Shown one piece after another: positions 42,074 through 50,291 of a stretch of DNA of 53,657 bases. Position 1 is the first letter of the stretch, and every line of letters starts with the position of its first letter. Origin of the DNA: an uncultured Prevotellaceae bacterium (GTDB taxonomy: Bacteria; Bacteroidota; Bacteroidia; Bacteroidales; Bacteroidaceae); the NCBI GenBank assembly GCA_900315565.1, contig OMZS01000025.1:1-53657 (forward strand). Reading direction: 5' to 3'. Under the pieces are notes generated by a model. That model was given only the letters and a program-made list of their open reading frames with translations. It searched no databases and was not told the origin of the DNA. A program made the translations under genes and the position numbers.

Positions 42074-43798
42074 ATGAAAAAGCGACTATTTACCATTCTG
42101 CCAGCACTCATGTTGGTACTAAACAACCTGTCTGCCGCCGACTTTGAAACGGCCACAGAAGCTGTGAAAAACATGGCCGTGGGATGGAACCTCGGCAATA
42201 CTCTCGACGCCCACAACGCCCAGCGCGAAACCGACATCGTGCGTTCGGAAACATGGTGGGGACAGCCCGTCACCACGCCACAACTTATGGTGATGATGAA
42301 GAACGCCGGCTTTGGAGCCATCAGAATACCTGTTACATGGTTTCCCCACATGAACGACGCGGGCAAGGTGGATGAGGACTGGATGAAACGCGTACGCCAA
42401 GTGGTTGACTATGTGCTCGACGCCGGCATGTACTGCATTCTCAACGTTCACCACGACACAGGTGCCGACTCCTACGACGACCAGGGAAATCTTAAACACC
42501 ACCATTGGCTTCATGCCAGCATGTCAACCTATAACAGCGAGAAAGCACGCTACGAATATCTTTGGAAGCAGATAGCCGAAGAATTTAAGGACTACGACCA
42601 GCGGCTGCTCTTCGAGAGTTTCAACGAGATGCTCGACGACTACAACTCCTGGTGTTTCGCATCGTACAACTGTACTGGCCGCTACGATGCCACCATAGCT
42701 GCAGATGCCTATGAGGCCATCAACAGCTATGTGCAAAGTTTTGTCACCACTGTTCGCGCTACGGGCGGCAACAACGCCAAACGCAATCTTGTGGCGAACA
42801 CCTACGGTGCATGCAGCGGAGGCGGAACATGGAACAGCCACCTGAAAGACCCGCTCAAGGAAATGAAGTACCCCAACGACCCTGCAGGCAACGGTCACAT
42901 CATCTTTCAGGTCCACACCTACCCCAGCATAGCCAACAATAACGGCACCAACCGTCCCATGAGCGAGATAAAGAAAGAAATCGACGACATGGTGAACGCA
43001 TGGAACAGCCACCTCGCCAGCAAAGGAGCACCCGTCATTGTAGGCGAATGGGGCACCAGCAATGTTGACAAGGCCGGAAACGACTACACCACGCGCCGCG
43101 AACACATGTTCCAGTTTGTTGACTATTTCATGAAGAAAACCAAGGAGAACAACATCTGCACTTTCCTTTGGATGGGACTCTCCGATGGAAGCAACCGAAG
43201 CATTCCTGTTTTCAACCAAGCCGACCTCGCTCAACGCATTGTGCAAAACTATTACGGTGATACCTCTGGATTTGCCTATCCCTCGCGCGAAGACCTTGGC
43301 CCCATTTATTCGGAAGTCACCTATAGCGACCTGTGGGGCGAACTTAACCTCTGCGGGCAGCTCAACACCGCCGACTATCAGCAGTTGGAAGTCGAACTGG
43401 CCGAGAAGCCTGCCAAGGGAGCCTTCAAACTGAAACACTATCCCAATCAAGGCTATCAGGACGTGACAGAGGCTAAGAGCATCATCAAATTCAACACCGC
43501 CACCATGGGAGAAACCCTCACCCGCATTACCCTTCAAACCTTTCAGGCCGGAAACAAAGCTATCGTCAAAAGCGTCAAGTTAGTCAAGAAAGACGGCACT
43601 ACAGAAAACAGCAACGTCAGCGTGTTTTGGGGCTGCGCTGTCAACGAAATCATTCTCAACGGCATACAGGCGGCCGAAACTGCCGTTTCTGCCAATGGCG
43701 CTTCCACCCGCATCTTCAATTTACAAGGTCAACAGGTGGGCAGCACTCTTCCCAAGGGTTTATATATACGCAATGGGAAGAAGTTTGTCGTAAGATAA
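42074..43798 (+). CDS. Secreted GH5-family cellulase/endoglucanase
   Basis: The 574-residue enzyme has a signal peptide (to about residue 21) and a GH5 TIM barrel (about 25-385) with GWNLGNTLDAH, IRIPVTWF, LNVHHDTG, acid/base Glu185 in FESFNEM and nucleophile Glu325 in VIVGEWGTS. A beta-rich C-terminal module (about 415-535) may bind carbohydrate. The final ~40 residues are a Bacteroidales tail (RIFNLQGQQVG ... KGLYIRNGKKFVVR), like that of the BspA-like protein at 896-3010. It likely cleaves beta-1,4-glucans outside the cell or at its surface. No SusC/SusD genes adjoin it. Confidence 0.93.
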   Translation: MKKRLFTILPALMLVLNNLSAADFETATEAVKNMAVGWNLGNTLDAHNAQRETDIVRSETWWGQPVTTPQLMVMMKNAGFGAIRIPVTWFPHMNDAGKVDEDWMKRVRQVVDYVLDAGMYCILNVHHDTGADSYDDQGNLKHHHWLHASMSTYNSEKARYEYLWKQIAEEFKDYDQRLLFESFNEMLDDYNSWCFASYNCTGRYDATIAADAYEAINSYVQSFVTTVRATGGNNAKRNLVANTYGACSGGGTWNSHLKDPLKEMKYPNDPAGNGHIIFQVHTYPSIANNNGTNRPMSEIKKEIDDMVNAWNSHLASKGAPVIVGEWGTSNVDKAGNDYTTRREHMFQFVDYFMKKTKENNICTFLWMGLSDGSNRSIPVFNQADLAQRIVQNYYGDTSGFAYPSREDLGPIYSEVTYSDLWGELNLCGQLNTADYQQLEVELAEKPAKGAFKLKHYPNQGYQDVTEAKSIIKFNTATMGETLTRITLQTFQAGNKAIVKSVKLVKKDGTTENSNVSVFWGCAVNEIILNGIQAAETAVSANGASTRIFNLQGQQVGSTLPKGLYIRNGKKFVVR

Positions 43799-43823
43799 TC
43801 GGGGCAATTAGTTGTTCAAACGT

Positions 43824-44735
43824 TTAAGATATTGTGGCGCTCACAATCATGCCTATGGCAAACAACAGGCCATAGACAAACATGTTGCGTGCATTCTCGG
43901 CAAGGATAAGGTTAAGAGCTTTGCCATGGCTGATTCGCACCATTTTGCGCCAGGTGCGGACATGCAAAAACAGATAAGCCAGTGGCAATACAAAAGCAAG
44001 CCAATGCCCAGCCCACACACAGAAAACGCCCAACAACACAGCCACAATACCCAATGCCAGATAAAGATGTTCGGTGGCACGCTGGCCAATGCGTAACACA
44101 AGCGTGTTTTTGCCGGCACGACGGTCGGTGTCGCGGTCGCGGTAGTTATTGACAATGAGCAGGGTGTCGATGACTAGGCCACAAGCAATAGAGGCAACAA
44201 ACACCTCTGCAGTTACACTATGAAGCTGCAGAAAATAAGTAATGCAGACGGGCACAATGCCAAAAAACACCAGCACGAGCACATCACCTAACCCAAGGTA
44301 AGAAAGATGAGTGGTGTAGAGAAAACAAAACACCACGCACAACGCGCCCACAAGTATCATGGTCCAGCCGCCAAAAACAACGAGCGGCAATCCCACCAGA
44401 CAAGCTACGGCAGTGGTCACGGCGATGGCACGCCGCATAGAACCAATGCGCACCCAGCCCTGGGCACAGGCACGTCGTGGCCCCAAACGTGTTTCATCAT
44501 CAGTACCTTTGCGAAAGTCGAAATAGTCATTGATGAAATTGGCATCCACCTGCATGATGAAAGCAAACAGAAGGCATAATACGGCGGGCAGCCACTGGAA
44601 TGCCACACCCATTGCACGGCAGTCGGCCCACGCGAGCGAAAGCGCCATAATCACGGGCACGGCAGCCCCCGAGAGCGTCTTTGGGCGTGCGGCCAAAATC
44701 CAAGCCTTGGGCGAGTCTGTACGGATAGTTTCCAT
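43824..44735 (-). CDS. menA: 1,4-dihydroxy-2-naphthoate prenyltransferase
   Basis: The 303-residue membrane enzyme of the UbiA family has the prenyl-diphosphate motif DANFINDYFDFRKGTDDE and a second Asp-rich stretch (VNNYRDRDTDRRAGKNTL), with about eight hydrophobic helices. MenA joins the isoprenoid chain to the naphthoquinone ring in menaquinone synthesis. ATG 44735 (METIRTDSPKAW) is preferred; the longer frame to 44789 includes the -7 element at 44757. Convergent with the cellulase gene. Confidence 0.94.
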   Translation of the reverse strand: METIRTDSPKAWILAARPKTLSGAAVPVIMALSLAWADCRAMGVAFQWLPAVLCLLFAFIMQVDANFINDYFDFRKGTDDETRLGPRRACAQGWVRIGSMRRAIAVTTAVACLVGLPLVVFGGWTMILVGALCVVFCFLYTTHLSYLGLGDVLVLVFFGIVPVCITYFLQLHSVTAEVFVASIACGLVIDTLLIVNNYRDRDTDRRAGKNTLVLRIGQRATEHLYLALGIVAVLLGVFCVWAGHWLAFVLPLAYLFLHVRTWRKMVRISHGKALNLILAENARNMFVYGLLFAIGMIVSATIS

Positions 44736-44756
44736 GATTCTTGAGTTTTTTGCATG

Positions 44757-44764
44757 CAAAAATA
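44757..44764 (-). promoter_or_regulatory. -7 element of menA
   Basis: Minus-strand TATTTTTG, followed by CATGC, 21 bases before the ATG. No clear -33 box. Confidence 0.6.
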
Positions 44765-44840
44765 CAAACATTTTACTATTTTTTCGCACGACAGGCGAAA
44801 AAAACTTTCATCTCTCGTGTTTAGTCTATTATCTTTTTAC

Positions 44841-44848
44841 TATCTTTG
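44841..44848 (+). promoter_or_regulatory. -7 element of the HD-domain gene
   Basis: TATCTTTG followed by CAACA, 28 bases before ATG 44877; divergent from the menA promoter. Confidence 0.65.
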
Positions 44849-44876
44849 CAACAATAAACAATAAACCATACCTGCC

Positions 44877-45521
44877 ATGATAGACAATCGTGTGAGCCTA
44901 GATTTGATGGAATTCATCGAAACAAAGATTCTTCCACGCTATAACGAGTTCGACAGTGCGCACAACTTGTCGCATGCCACGAGTGTCATAAACCGCTCGC
45001 TGGTACTTGCCAAGCAGTTGGGTGCCGACATGAACATGGCTTACACCATAGCCGCCTATCACGACCTGGGGCTTGAGGGTCCGCGCGCCATTCATCATCT
45101 GACGAGTGGCAAGATTCTGATGGCCGACAACAGGCTCCGCAAATGGTTCAGCCCGCAGCAGCTAAAGATTATGAAAGAAGCCGTCGAGGACCATCGTGCC
45201 TCCGCCAGCCATGCCCCGCGAAGCATCTACGGAAAGATTGTTGCCGAGGCCGACCGCGACCTCGAGCCCGAGACGGTGTTCAGCCGCACCATCGCCTTTG
45301 GGCTCGACCATTATCCTGAGAAGAGCCACGAGGAGCATTGGGAGCGATTCTTGAAGCACATGCAAGAAAAGTATTCAAGCAACGGATACATAAAATTGTG
45401 GATTCCCGGCTCGCCCAACGAAACAAAACTGAAACAGATTCGTCACCTCATCACCCAACCTAAGCTGTTGCGCCAGACGTTCGATAGGCTGTTCGACGAA
45501 GCAACACAAAAACAAATATAA
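44877..45521 (+). CDS. HD-domain phosphohydrolase
   Basis: A 214-residue cytoplasmic protein with HD-superfamily metal ligands: His in AHNLSHATSV, the HD pair in AAYHDLGLEG and later EDHRAS and EADRDLEP. Family members hydrolyse nucleotides or phosphate esters; the substrate is unknown. It is first of a probable three-gene operon with DUF3737 (9-base gap) and the MalY-type lyase. Confidence 0.88.
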   Translation: MIDNRVSLDLMEFIETKILPRYNEFDSAHNLSHATSVINRSLVLAKQLGADMNMAYTIAAYHDLGLEGPRAIHHLTSGKILMADNRLRKWFSPQQLKIMKEAVEDHRASASHAPRSIYGKIVAEADRDLEPETVFSRTIAFGLDHYPEKSHEEHWERFLKHMQEKYSSNGYIKLWIPGSPNETKLKQIRHLITQPKLLRQTFDRLFDEATQKQI

Positions 45522-45530
45522 AAAACCAAG

Positions 45531-46376
45531 ATGAAAGAAATAAGAGATAAAGAGTTTGGCGGCGAACGTCCGCTATTCGAGTCGCACGACCTGCGGCTGG
45601 TAAACGTCACCATCACTGACGGTGAGTCGGGCATTAAAGAATGCTCGAACATCGAGGCCGACCATTGCAAATTCTATGGCAAGTACCCATTGTGGCACGT
45701 GCGCGGCTCGCGCATCACCAACTGCTACTTTGCGCCAGGCTCGCGCTCGGCCATCTGGTATTCGCAAGACATGGTGATGAAAGACTGTGTGATTGACGGT
45801 CCGAAGTTCTTTCGCGAAATGGAAAACCTGCAACTAGAGAACGTCACCATCAACGATGCCGACGAAACGTTTTGGGGTGTGAGGGGGCTTAAGATTCACA
45901 ACGTCCACCTGCATGACGGCACCTATCCCTTCATGTTCTCGGAAGACATCTTTGTTGACGGGCTGGAAAGCGACTCGAAATACGTGTTTCAGTATTGCAA
46001 AAACGTTGAAATTCACAACGCCAACATTGTTACAAAAGACTCGTTCTGGGAATGCGAAAACGTTACGATTTACGACTCTACGATCGATGGTGAATATCTG
46101 GCCTGGCACTCGAAGAATGTGCGACTGGTGAACTGCCACTTGGCCGGCGAACAGCTGCTCTGCTATGCCAAGGACCTGGTTTTAGAGAACTGCACCTTCG
46201 CCCCTGCCTGCGACCGTATGTTCGAGTATTCTTATGTCAACGCCGACATCCGGGGAGCGATTACCAACATCAAGAATCCTGCCAGCGGGCGCATTGTGGC
46301 CGATGCGATAGGAAGCGTCACCATCGATGAGAACATCAAAGGCCCCGCCGACTGCCAGATAATTGTAAGAACCTAA
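45531..46376 (+). CDS. DUF3737 beta-helix protein
   Basis: A 281-residue protein built of short right-handed beta-helix turns (LVNVTITDGESGIKECSNIE, ITNCYFAPGSRSAIW, MVMKDCVIDGPKFFREM, VRLVNCHLAGEQLLCYA), as in the DUF3737 family. It has no signal peptide, so it is cytoplasmic. No catalytic motif is known to me. The HD protein precedes it by 9 bases and the aminotransferase-like gene follows after 39. Confidence 0.9.
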   Translation: MKEIRDKEFGGERPLFESHDLRLVNVTITDGESGIKECSNIEADHCKFYGKYPLWHVRGSRITNCYFAPGSRSAIWYSQDMVMKDCVIDGPKFFREMENLQLENVTINDADETFWGVRGLKIHNVHLHDGTYPFMFSEDIFVDGLESDSKYVFQYCKNVEIHNANIVTKDSFWECENVTIYDSTIDGEYLAWHSKNVRLVNCHLAGEQLLCYAKDLVLENCTFAPACDRMFEYSYVNADIRGAITNIKNPASGRIVADAIGSVTIDENIKGPADCQIIVRT

Positions 46377-46415
46377 GGAAAAACATAGAAACAAGTACCT
46401 TGAATCTAATAACAA

Positions 46416-47597
46416 ATGACCTATCAATTCGACAAACCCATTGACCGCCGCCACACCAACTCCTATAAATGGGACGAGAGCGGAGCCGACGATGTGATTC
46501 CCATGTGGGTGGCCGACATGGATTTCCAGACGGCACCAGCCATTATCGATGCCCTGAGACAACGCGTTGAGCATGGTGTGTTTGGCTACACCTTTGTGCC
46601 CGACAGTTACTACGAAGCCATCATCGGATGGTTCGGTCGCCGTCACGGGTGGCAGATACGCCGTGAGTGGATTCAGTACACCACGGGTGTGGTGCCTGCG
46701 ATTAGTGTGGTAATCAAGGCACTCACCGAGCCGGGCGACCAGGTTATCGTTCAGACACCTGTTTACAACTGTTTCTTCTCATCTATCCGCAACAACGGTT
46801 GCGAGATTGTGGAGAGTCCACTGGTGCGCGTGCCTCATGAAGGCGGCAACTATTTCACCTACCGCATGGATTTCGACGACTTGGAGCGCAAAGCTGCCGA
46901 TCCACGCGCCAAGCTATTGTTGCTCTGCAACCCTCACAACCCCGGCGGACGTGTGTGGCGGCGCGACGAACTGCAGCGCCTCAACGACATATGCCTTCGC
47001 CACGGAGTAGTTGTTGTGGCCGACGAGATTCATTGCGAGCTGGTAATGGAGGGTTACAAGTATGTGCCTTTCGCATCGGTATCTGCCGATTGCCAGAACA
47101 ACAGCATCACGTGCAACTCGCCCAGCAAATCGTTCAACACAGCGGGACTCCAGATAGCCAACATCATCTGTAACAACCCAGATTGGCGCCAGCTCATCGA
47201 CCGAGCCATCAACATCAACGAGGTATGCGATGTGAATCCCTTCGGAGTGACAGCTCTCCAGGCTGCCTACAATAAGAGCGAAGAATGGCTCATGGCTTTG
47301 TGCCGCTATTTGCATGCCAACAATCTGGCGCTCAATGCTTTCTTCGCTGAACGTCTGCCCGAAATGCCCTTAATCTGGCTCGAGGGAACCTATCTGTCAT
47401 GGGTTGATATTCGTTCTACTGGTTTCACATCGGAAGAGCTGGCCCAAAAACTTTTCAACGAGGCTCGCGTGCAAATCAATCCCGGCACCATGTACGGCGG
47501 ACAAACGGGCGAAGGATACATACGTATCAACATTGCCTGCCCACGCTCAACCATGATGGAAGCCCTTAGACGAATGGAACCAATACTTAAAGATTAA
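46416..47597 (+). CDS. MalY/PatB-type cystathionine beta-lyase
   Basis: A 393-residue PLP enzyme of the MalY/PatB group: YKWDESGADDVIPMWVADMDF at the N-terminus (read in parts), FGYTFVPDSYYEAIIGWF, LLCNPHNPGGRVW, VVADEIHCELV and the Schiff-base lysine in NSPSKSFNTAGLQ. It cleaves C-S bonds of cystathionine or related thioethers to pyruvate, ammonia and a thiol. The stop codon is supplied by the first unit of the AAAGATTAA repeat that follows. Confidence 0.93.
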   Translation: MTYQFDKPIDRRHTNSYKWDESGADDVIPMWVADMDFQTAPAIIDALRQRVEHGVFGYTFVPDSYYEAIIGWFGRRHGWQIRREWIQYTTGVVPAISVVIKALTEPGDQVIVQTPVYNCFFSSIRNNGCEIVESPLVRVPHEGGNYFTYRMDFDDLERKAADPRAKLLLLCNPHNPGGRVWRRDELQRLNDICLRHGVVVVADEIHCELVMEGYKYVPFASVSADCQNNSITCNSPSKSFNTAGLQIANIICNNPDWRQLIDRAININEVCDVNPFGVTALQAAYNKSEEWLMALCRYLHANNLALNAFFAERLPEMPLIWLEGTYLSWVDIRSTGFTSEELAQKLFNEARVQINPGTMYGGQTGEGYIRINIACPRSTMMEALRRMEPILKD

Positions 47598-47670
47598 AAA
47601 TGAAAGATTAAAAATGAAAAAAGAAAACGACCACAGATTTCATTTTTCATTTTTAATCTTTAATCTTTAA
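47589..47670. repeat. AAAGATTAAAAATGA repeat forming a bidirectional hairpin
   Basis: Plus-strand units of AAAGATTAAAAATGA (47589-47622) face their complements (TTTCATTTTTAATCTTT words, 47637-47670). The stem lies between convergent genes and can act as a terminator for both. Related words occur at 28228-28280 and 48935-49090. Confidence 0.75.
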
Positions 47671-47673
47671 TTT

Positions 47674-47817
47674 CTAAAGGAACAAGTAATAGTAAGCCAC
47701 ACAAAGCACCACAATCAGGATGATGGTCTTAATGAGGCAGCCTACAGCTTTCTTAATCGCCAAAACAACAGCCAAAATGGCTAGAATGGCTATGGCATAA
47801 ATCATGTAGTCAGACAT
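47674..47817 (-). CDS. 47-residue single-domain membrane protein
   Basis: A short frame from ATG 47817 to TAG 47674 codes 47 residues: MSDYMIYAIAILAILAVVLA, then a basic hinge (IKKAVGCLIK) and a second helix (TIILIVVLCVAYYYLFL). Two hydrophobic segments around a Lys-rich turn suggest a helical hairpin in the inner membrane. Clean start and stop, flanked by repeats on both sides. Function unknown; its shortness makes it easy to miss. Confidence 0.62.
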   Translation of the reverse strand: MSDYMIYAIAILAILAVVLAIKKAVGCLIKTIILIVVLCVAYYYLFL

Positions 47818-47853
47818 ATATCTCAATATTTATTAAAGTTTATATTTATTTTT

Positions 47854-47990
47854 GGAGTTATTGGAAGTTTTCCGGAGTTATTGGAAGTTATTGGAAGTTA
47901 ACGGACATTAGCTCGCGTATCATGGACTATTGTCCGTTAACTTCACGAGCTAGGCTCGTTAACTGCCGCTAACTCCTGTTAACTCCTTGA
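47854..47990. repeat. GGAGTTATTGGAAGTT / AACTCC palindromic array
   Basis: GGAGTTATTGGAAGTT-type units (47854-47899) face GTTAACTCC-type units (47968-47986). Between them TTAACGGACA (47898-47907) pairs with TGTCCGTTAA (47931-47940). The right side overlaps the last codons of the pseudouridine synthase gene, so the protein's final residues (QGVNRS) are repeat-coded. Confidence 0.7.
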
Positions 47991-48883
47991 AAATTGTTCT
48001 TCGCCGCCTCGCGGAACGAGTGTGGAATGGGTGTTTCAAATTCCATTCGCTCGCGCGTCACGGGATGATAGAAACAAAGCACATAGGCATGCAGGCAAAG
48101 GCGGTGTAACGGGTCGTCACCGTTGCCATACTTCGTGTCGCCGCAAACGGGGTGACCTAGGTCGGCGGCATGAACGCGAATCTGGTTCTTGCGCCCCGTT
48201 TCCAGCTTAAACTCAACAAGCGAATGTGTGTTATTCTTCTCCAACACACAGAAATGCGTCACGGCGTACTTTCCGCCATTGTCAACGGGCGACGAATAGG
48301 TGAAATAGGCTTTGTTGTCCTTCAGCCAGTTGGCAATAGTGCCCTGCTGCTCTTCCATGTTACCGCTCAACAGAGCCACATAGCGGCGGTCGTAAACAAT
48401 GTCGTGCCAGTTTTTCTCCAGAATCTGCTCCGTATTCATGTCCTTGGCATAAATCATCAGGCCGCTAGTGTCGCGGTCGAGCCTATGAACCACGTGCGCC
48501 CGGCTCTTCTGGTGCGTCTTGGCAAAATAATCGTCGAGCAGTTTCTTCACGTTGAGCGACGAATGGCCGGCAGCCATCGAAAGAATGCCTACATTCTTCT
48601 CAATCACCACCAAATACTGATCCTCGTAAATCAGTTTCACGTAGCGGCTCTTAAACTTGTCGTTGCGTTTCGACTTACTCACGGCCAGTTTCATGCCAGG
48701 CTGAAGCACGAAGTCGAATTGCGTCACCACCTTTCCGTTCACCTTGATGCCACGCCCTTGCAGCGTGGCTTTTATTTTTGAACGGCTGCCTTTGAGGGTT
48801 TCCAGCAGATAGTCGAGCAGCGGCGCTTGCTTGTTCACCACGTATTGGTCGAAATCGTTCGAACGACTAGAATAATGGTTCAT
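47969..48883 (-). CDS. RluA/RluD-family RNA pseudouridine synthase
   Basis: The 304-residue protein has an S4 RNA-binding region (about 25-85; SRSKIKATLQGRGIKVNG) and a catalytic domain with VHRLDRDTSGLMIYAKD (catalytic Asp in HRLDRDTSG), KYVALL-type strand (RRYVALLSG) and ETGRKNQIRVHAADLGHPVCGD. It isomerises uridines in rRNA or tRNA; the exact site is not predictable here. The C-terminus runs into an intergenic palindrome array. Confidence 0.92.
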   Translation of the reverse strand: MNHYSSRSNDFDQYVVNKQAPLLDYLLETLKGSRSKIKATLQGRGIKVNGKVVTQFDFVLQPGMKLAVSKSKRNDKFKSRYVKLIYEDQYLVVIEKNVGILSMAAGHSSLNVKKLLDDYFAKTHQKSRAHVVHRLDRDTSGLMIYAKDMNTEQILEKNWHDIVYDRRYVALLSGNMEEQQGTIANWLKDNKAYFTYSSPVDNGGKYAVTHFCVLEKNNTHSLVEFKLETGRKNQIRVHAADLGHPVCGDTKYGNGDDPLHRLCLHAYVLCFYHPVTRERMEFETPIPHSFREAAKNNFQGVNRS

Positions 48884-48922
48884 AATGAATTGAAAATAAC
48901 AATACTAATAAAAATGTGGGTG

Positions 48923-48930
48923 CAAAGGTA
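48923..48930 (-). promoter_or_regulatory. -7 element of the pseudouridine synthase gene
   Basis: Minus-strand TACCTTTG followed by CACCC, 39 bases before the ATG. It forms an inverted repeat with the divergent element at 48998-49005 (GGGTGCAAA / TTTGCACCC). Confidence 0.6.
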
Positions 48931-48997
48931 CTAAAAGATTAAAGATGAATGATGAAAAAATATAGATAAAAGATGAAAGATTAATGATTTTTTGCAT

Positions 48998-49005
48998 TAC
49001 TTTTG
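48998..49005 (+). promoter_or_regulatory. -7 element of the TrmH-type gene
   Basis: TACTTTTG followed by CACCC. The 90-base leader that follows contains CATTTTTAATCTTT repeats (49048-49086). No -33 TTTG was found. Confidence 0.55.
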
Positions 49006-49047
49006 CACCCGGCAATCATCAACTTCTATTTCTGCATTCCGTTTTTC

Positions 49048-49086
49048 ATTTTTAATCTTTCATTTTTCATTTTTAATCTTTAATCT
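49048..49086. repeat. CATTTTTAATCTTT repeats in the TrmH gene leader
   Basis: Several overlapping copies of CATTTTTAATCTTT/CATTTTT immediately before the ATG; same family as 47637-47670. Complementary AAAGATTAAAGATGA words lie at about 48933-48985, so the transcript leader region can fold. Confidence 0.65.
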
Positions 49087-49095
49087 TAAATTATC

Positions 49096-49929
49096 ATGGC
49101 CATCATACAAATCACATCGCTCTCCGACCCACGTGTCGAGATGTTCAGCACCCTCACCGAGGCACAGTTGCGCAACCGTCTGGAACCTGAGAAAGGCATC
49201 TTCATTGCCGAGAGCCCCAAGGTCATTCGAGTAGCCCTGCAGGCCGGCTACGAGCCGCTGGCCTTGCTTTGCGAGAGCCGCCACATCCTTGGCGACGCTG
49301 CCGACATCATCAGCCAATGCGGCAACACCGTGCCGGTTTATACAGGCGAGCGCCAACTGCTGGCAGCACTAACGGGCTACACCCTCACGCGAGGTGTGCT
49401 CTGCGCCATGCGCCGCCCCAAGCCCAAAAGCGTAGAGGAAGTTTGTGGCATACAAAAGGACGTACATGGAGAAAAGAAGCCGCGCCGCGTAGTAGTTATC
49501 AATGGAGTGACCGACACCACCAACATTGGCGCCATTTTCCGTTCGGCAGCAGCCTTGGGCATCGATGCCGTTTTGCTCACGCCCGACTCATGCGACCCGC
49601 TCAACCGCCGTGCCGTGAGAGTTTCCATGGGCTCGGTGTTCCTAGTGCCCTGGACGTGGCTACCCGACAACAGCCTTACCCCGCTCCGGCGCATCGGATT
49701 CCGAACGGCAGCCATGGCCCTCACCCCCCACTCCGTTCCGCTCAATCATCCCGCCCTCAAGGCCGAGCCGCTACTTGCCATTGTCATGGGTACCGAGGGC
49801 GACGGACTGCCCCACGAAGCCATTGCCAGCGCCGACTACGTGGTGCGCATTCCTATGGCCTACGGAGTTGACTCGCTCAACGTTGCAGCTGCAGCCGCTG
49901 TCGCTTTCTGGGAACTGGCCACACCATGA
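49096..49929 (+). CDS. TrmH/SpoU-family RNA 2'-O-methyltransferase
   Basis: The 277-residue SPOUT methylase has an N-terminal substrate-binding part (FIAESPKVIRVALQAGYEPL) and a knotted AdoMet domain with the three family motifs: NGVTDTTNIGAIFRSAAALG, AIVMGTEGDGLP and VRIPMAYGVDSLNVAAAAAV. It methylates a ribose in tRNA or rRNA. The target is unknown. A 50-bp palindrome lies 35 bases past the stop. Confidence 0.93.
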   Translation: MAIIQITSLSDPRVEMFSTLTEAQLRNRLEPEKGIFIAESPKVIRVALQAGYEPLALLCESRHILGDAADIISQCGNTVPVYTGERQLLAALTGYTLTRGVLCAMRRPKPKSVEEVCGIQKDVHGEKKPRRVVVINGVTDTTNIGAIFRSAAALGIDAVLLTPDSCDPLNRRAVRVSMGSVFLVPWTWLPDNSLTPLRRIGFRTAAMALTPHSVPLNHPALKAEPLLAIVMGTEGDGLPHEAIASADYVVRIPMAYGVDSLNVAAAAAVAFWELATP

Positions 49930-49964
49930 AATAAGAAGCCTACTCTGCACAAAGCCAAAATATC

Positions 49965-50014
49965 TCACGGCAATCATCGAAAATTTTCTAGAAAATATAA
50001 TCGTCACGTCGTGA
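49965..50014. repeat. 50-bp dispersed palindrome, copy 3
   Basis: TCACGGCAATCATCG, an AAAATTTTCTAGAAAAT core and CACGTCGTGA; same length as the copies at 21709-21758 and 34229-34278. Downstream of the TrmH-type gene. Confidence 0.85.
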
Positions 50015-50123
50015 AATAAAAAGCGATTCTTTTAAAATAACAACGAAACACTCGACAAGATGAAAATAGCGGGCAATGCTAGAAAAAGGAAACAAAATGT
50101 TTCGCTTTCTCGAAACAATGCGT

Positions 50124-50131
50124 TATCTTTG
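50124..50131 (+). promoter_or_regulatory. -7 element of the GH13 gene
   Basis: TATCTTTG followed by CAACA; TTTC lies 20 bp upstream (50100-50103) as a weak -33. The leader would be about 155 bases and holds the AGGAGTT palindrome array. Confidence 0.55.
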
Positions 50132-50149
50132 CAACAGTAAATATTGCAA

Positions 50150-50251
50150 AGGAGTTCAAGGAGTAGCAAGGAGTTCAAGGAGTTGCAAGACAGTAGCCTC
50201 ATTAACCAAAATTCTTAACTCCTAACTCCTAGTTCATAACTCCTAACTCCT
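50150..50251. repeat. AGGAGTT / AACTCCT inverted heptamer array in the GH13 leader
   Basis: Four AGGAGTT-like heptamers (50150-50156, 50159-50165, 50169-50175, 50178-50184) face four exact AACTCCT heptamers (50217-50223, 50224-50230, 50238-50244, 50245-50251). The transcript leader can fold in several registers. This could be an attenuator or merely repeat expansion. Confidence 0.8.
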
Positions 50252-50291
50252 AACACTCAACACTAACCATCAACACTAAACCATCAGCACC

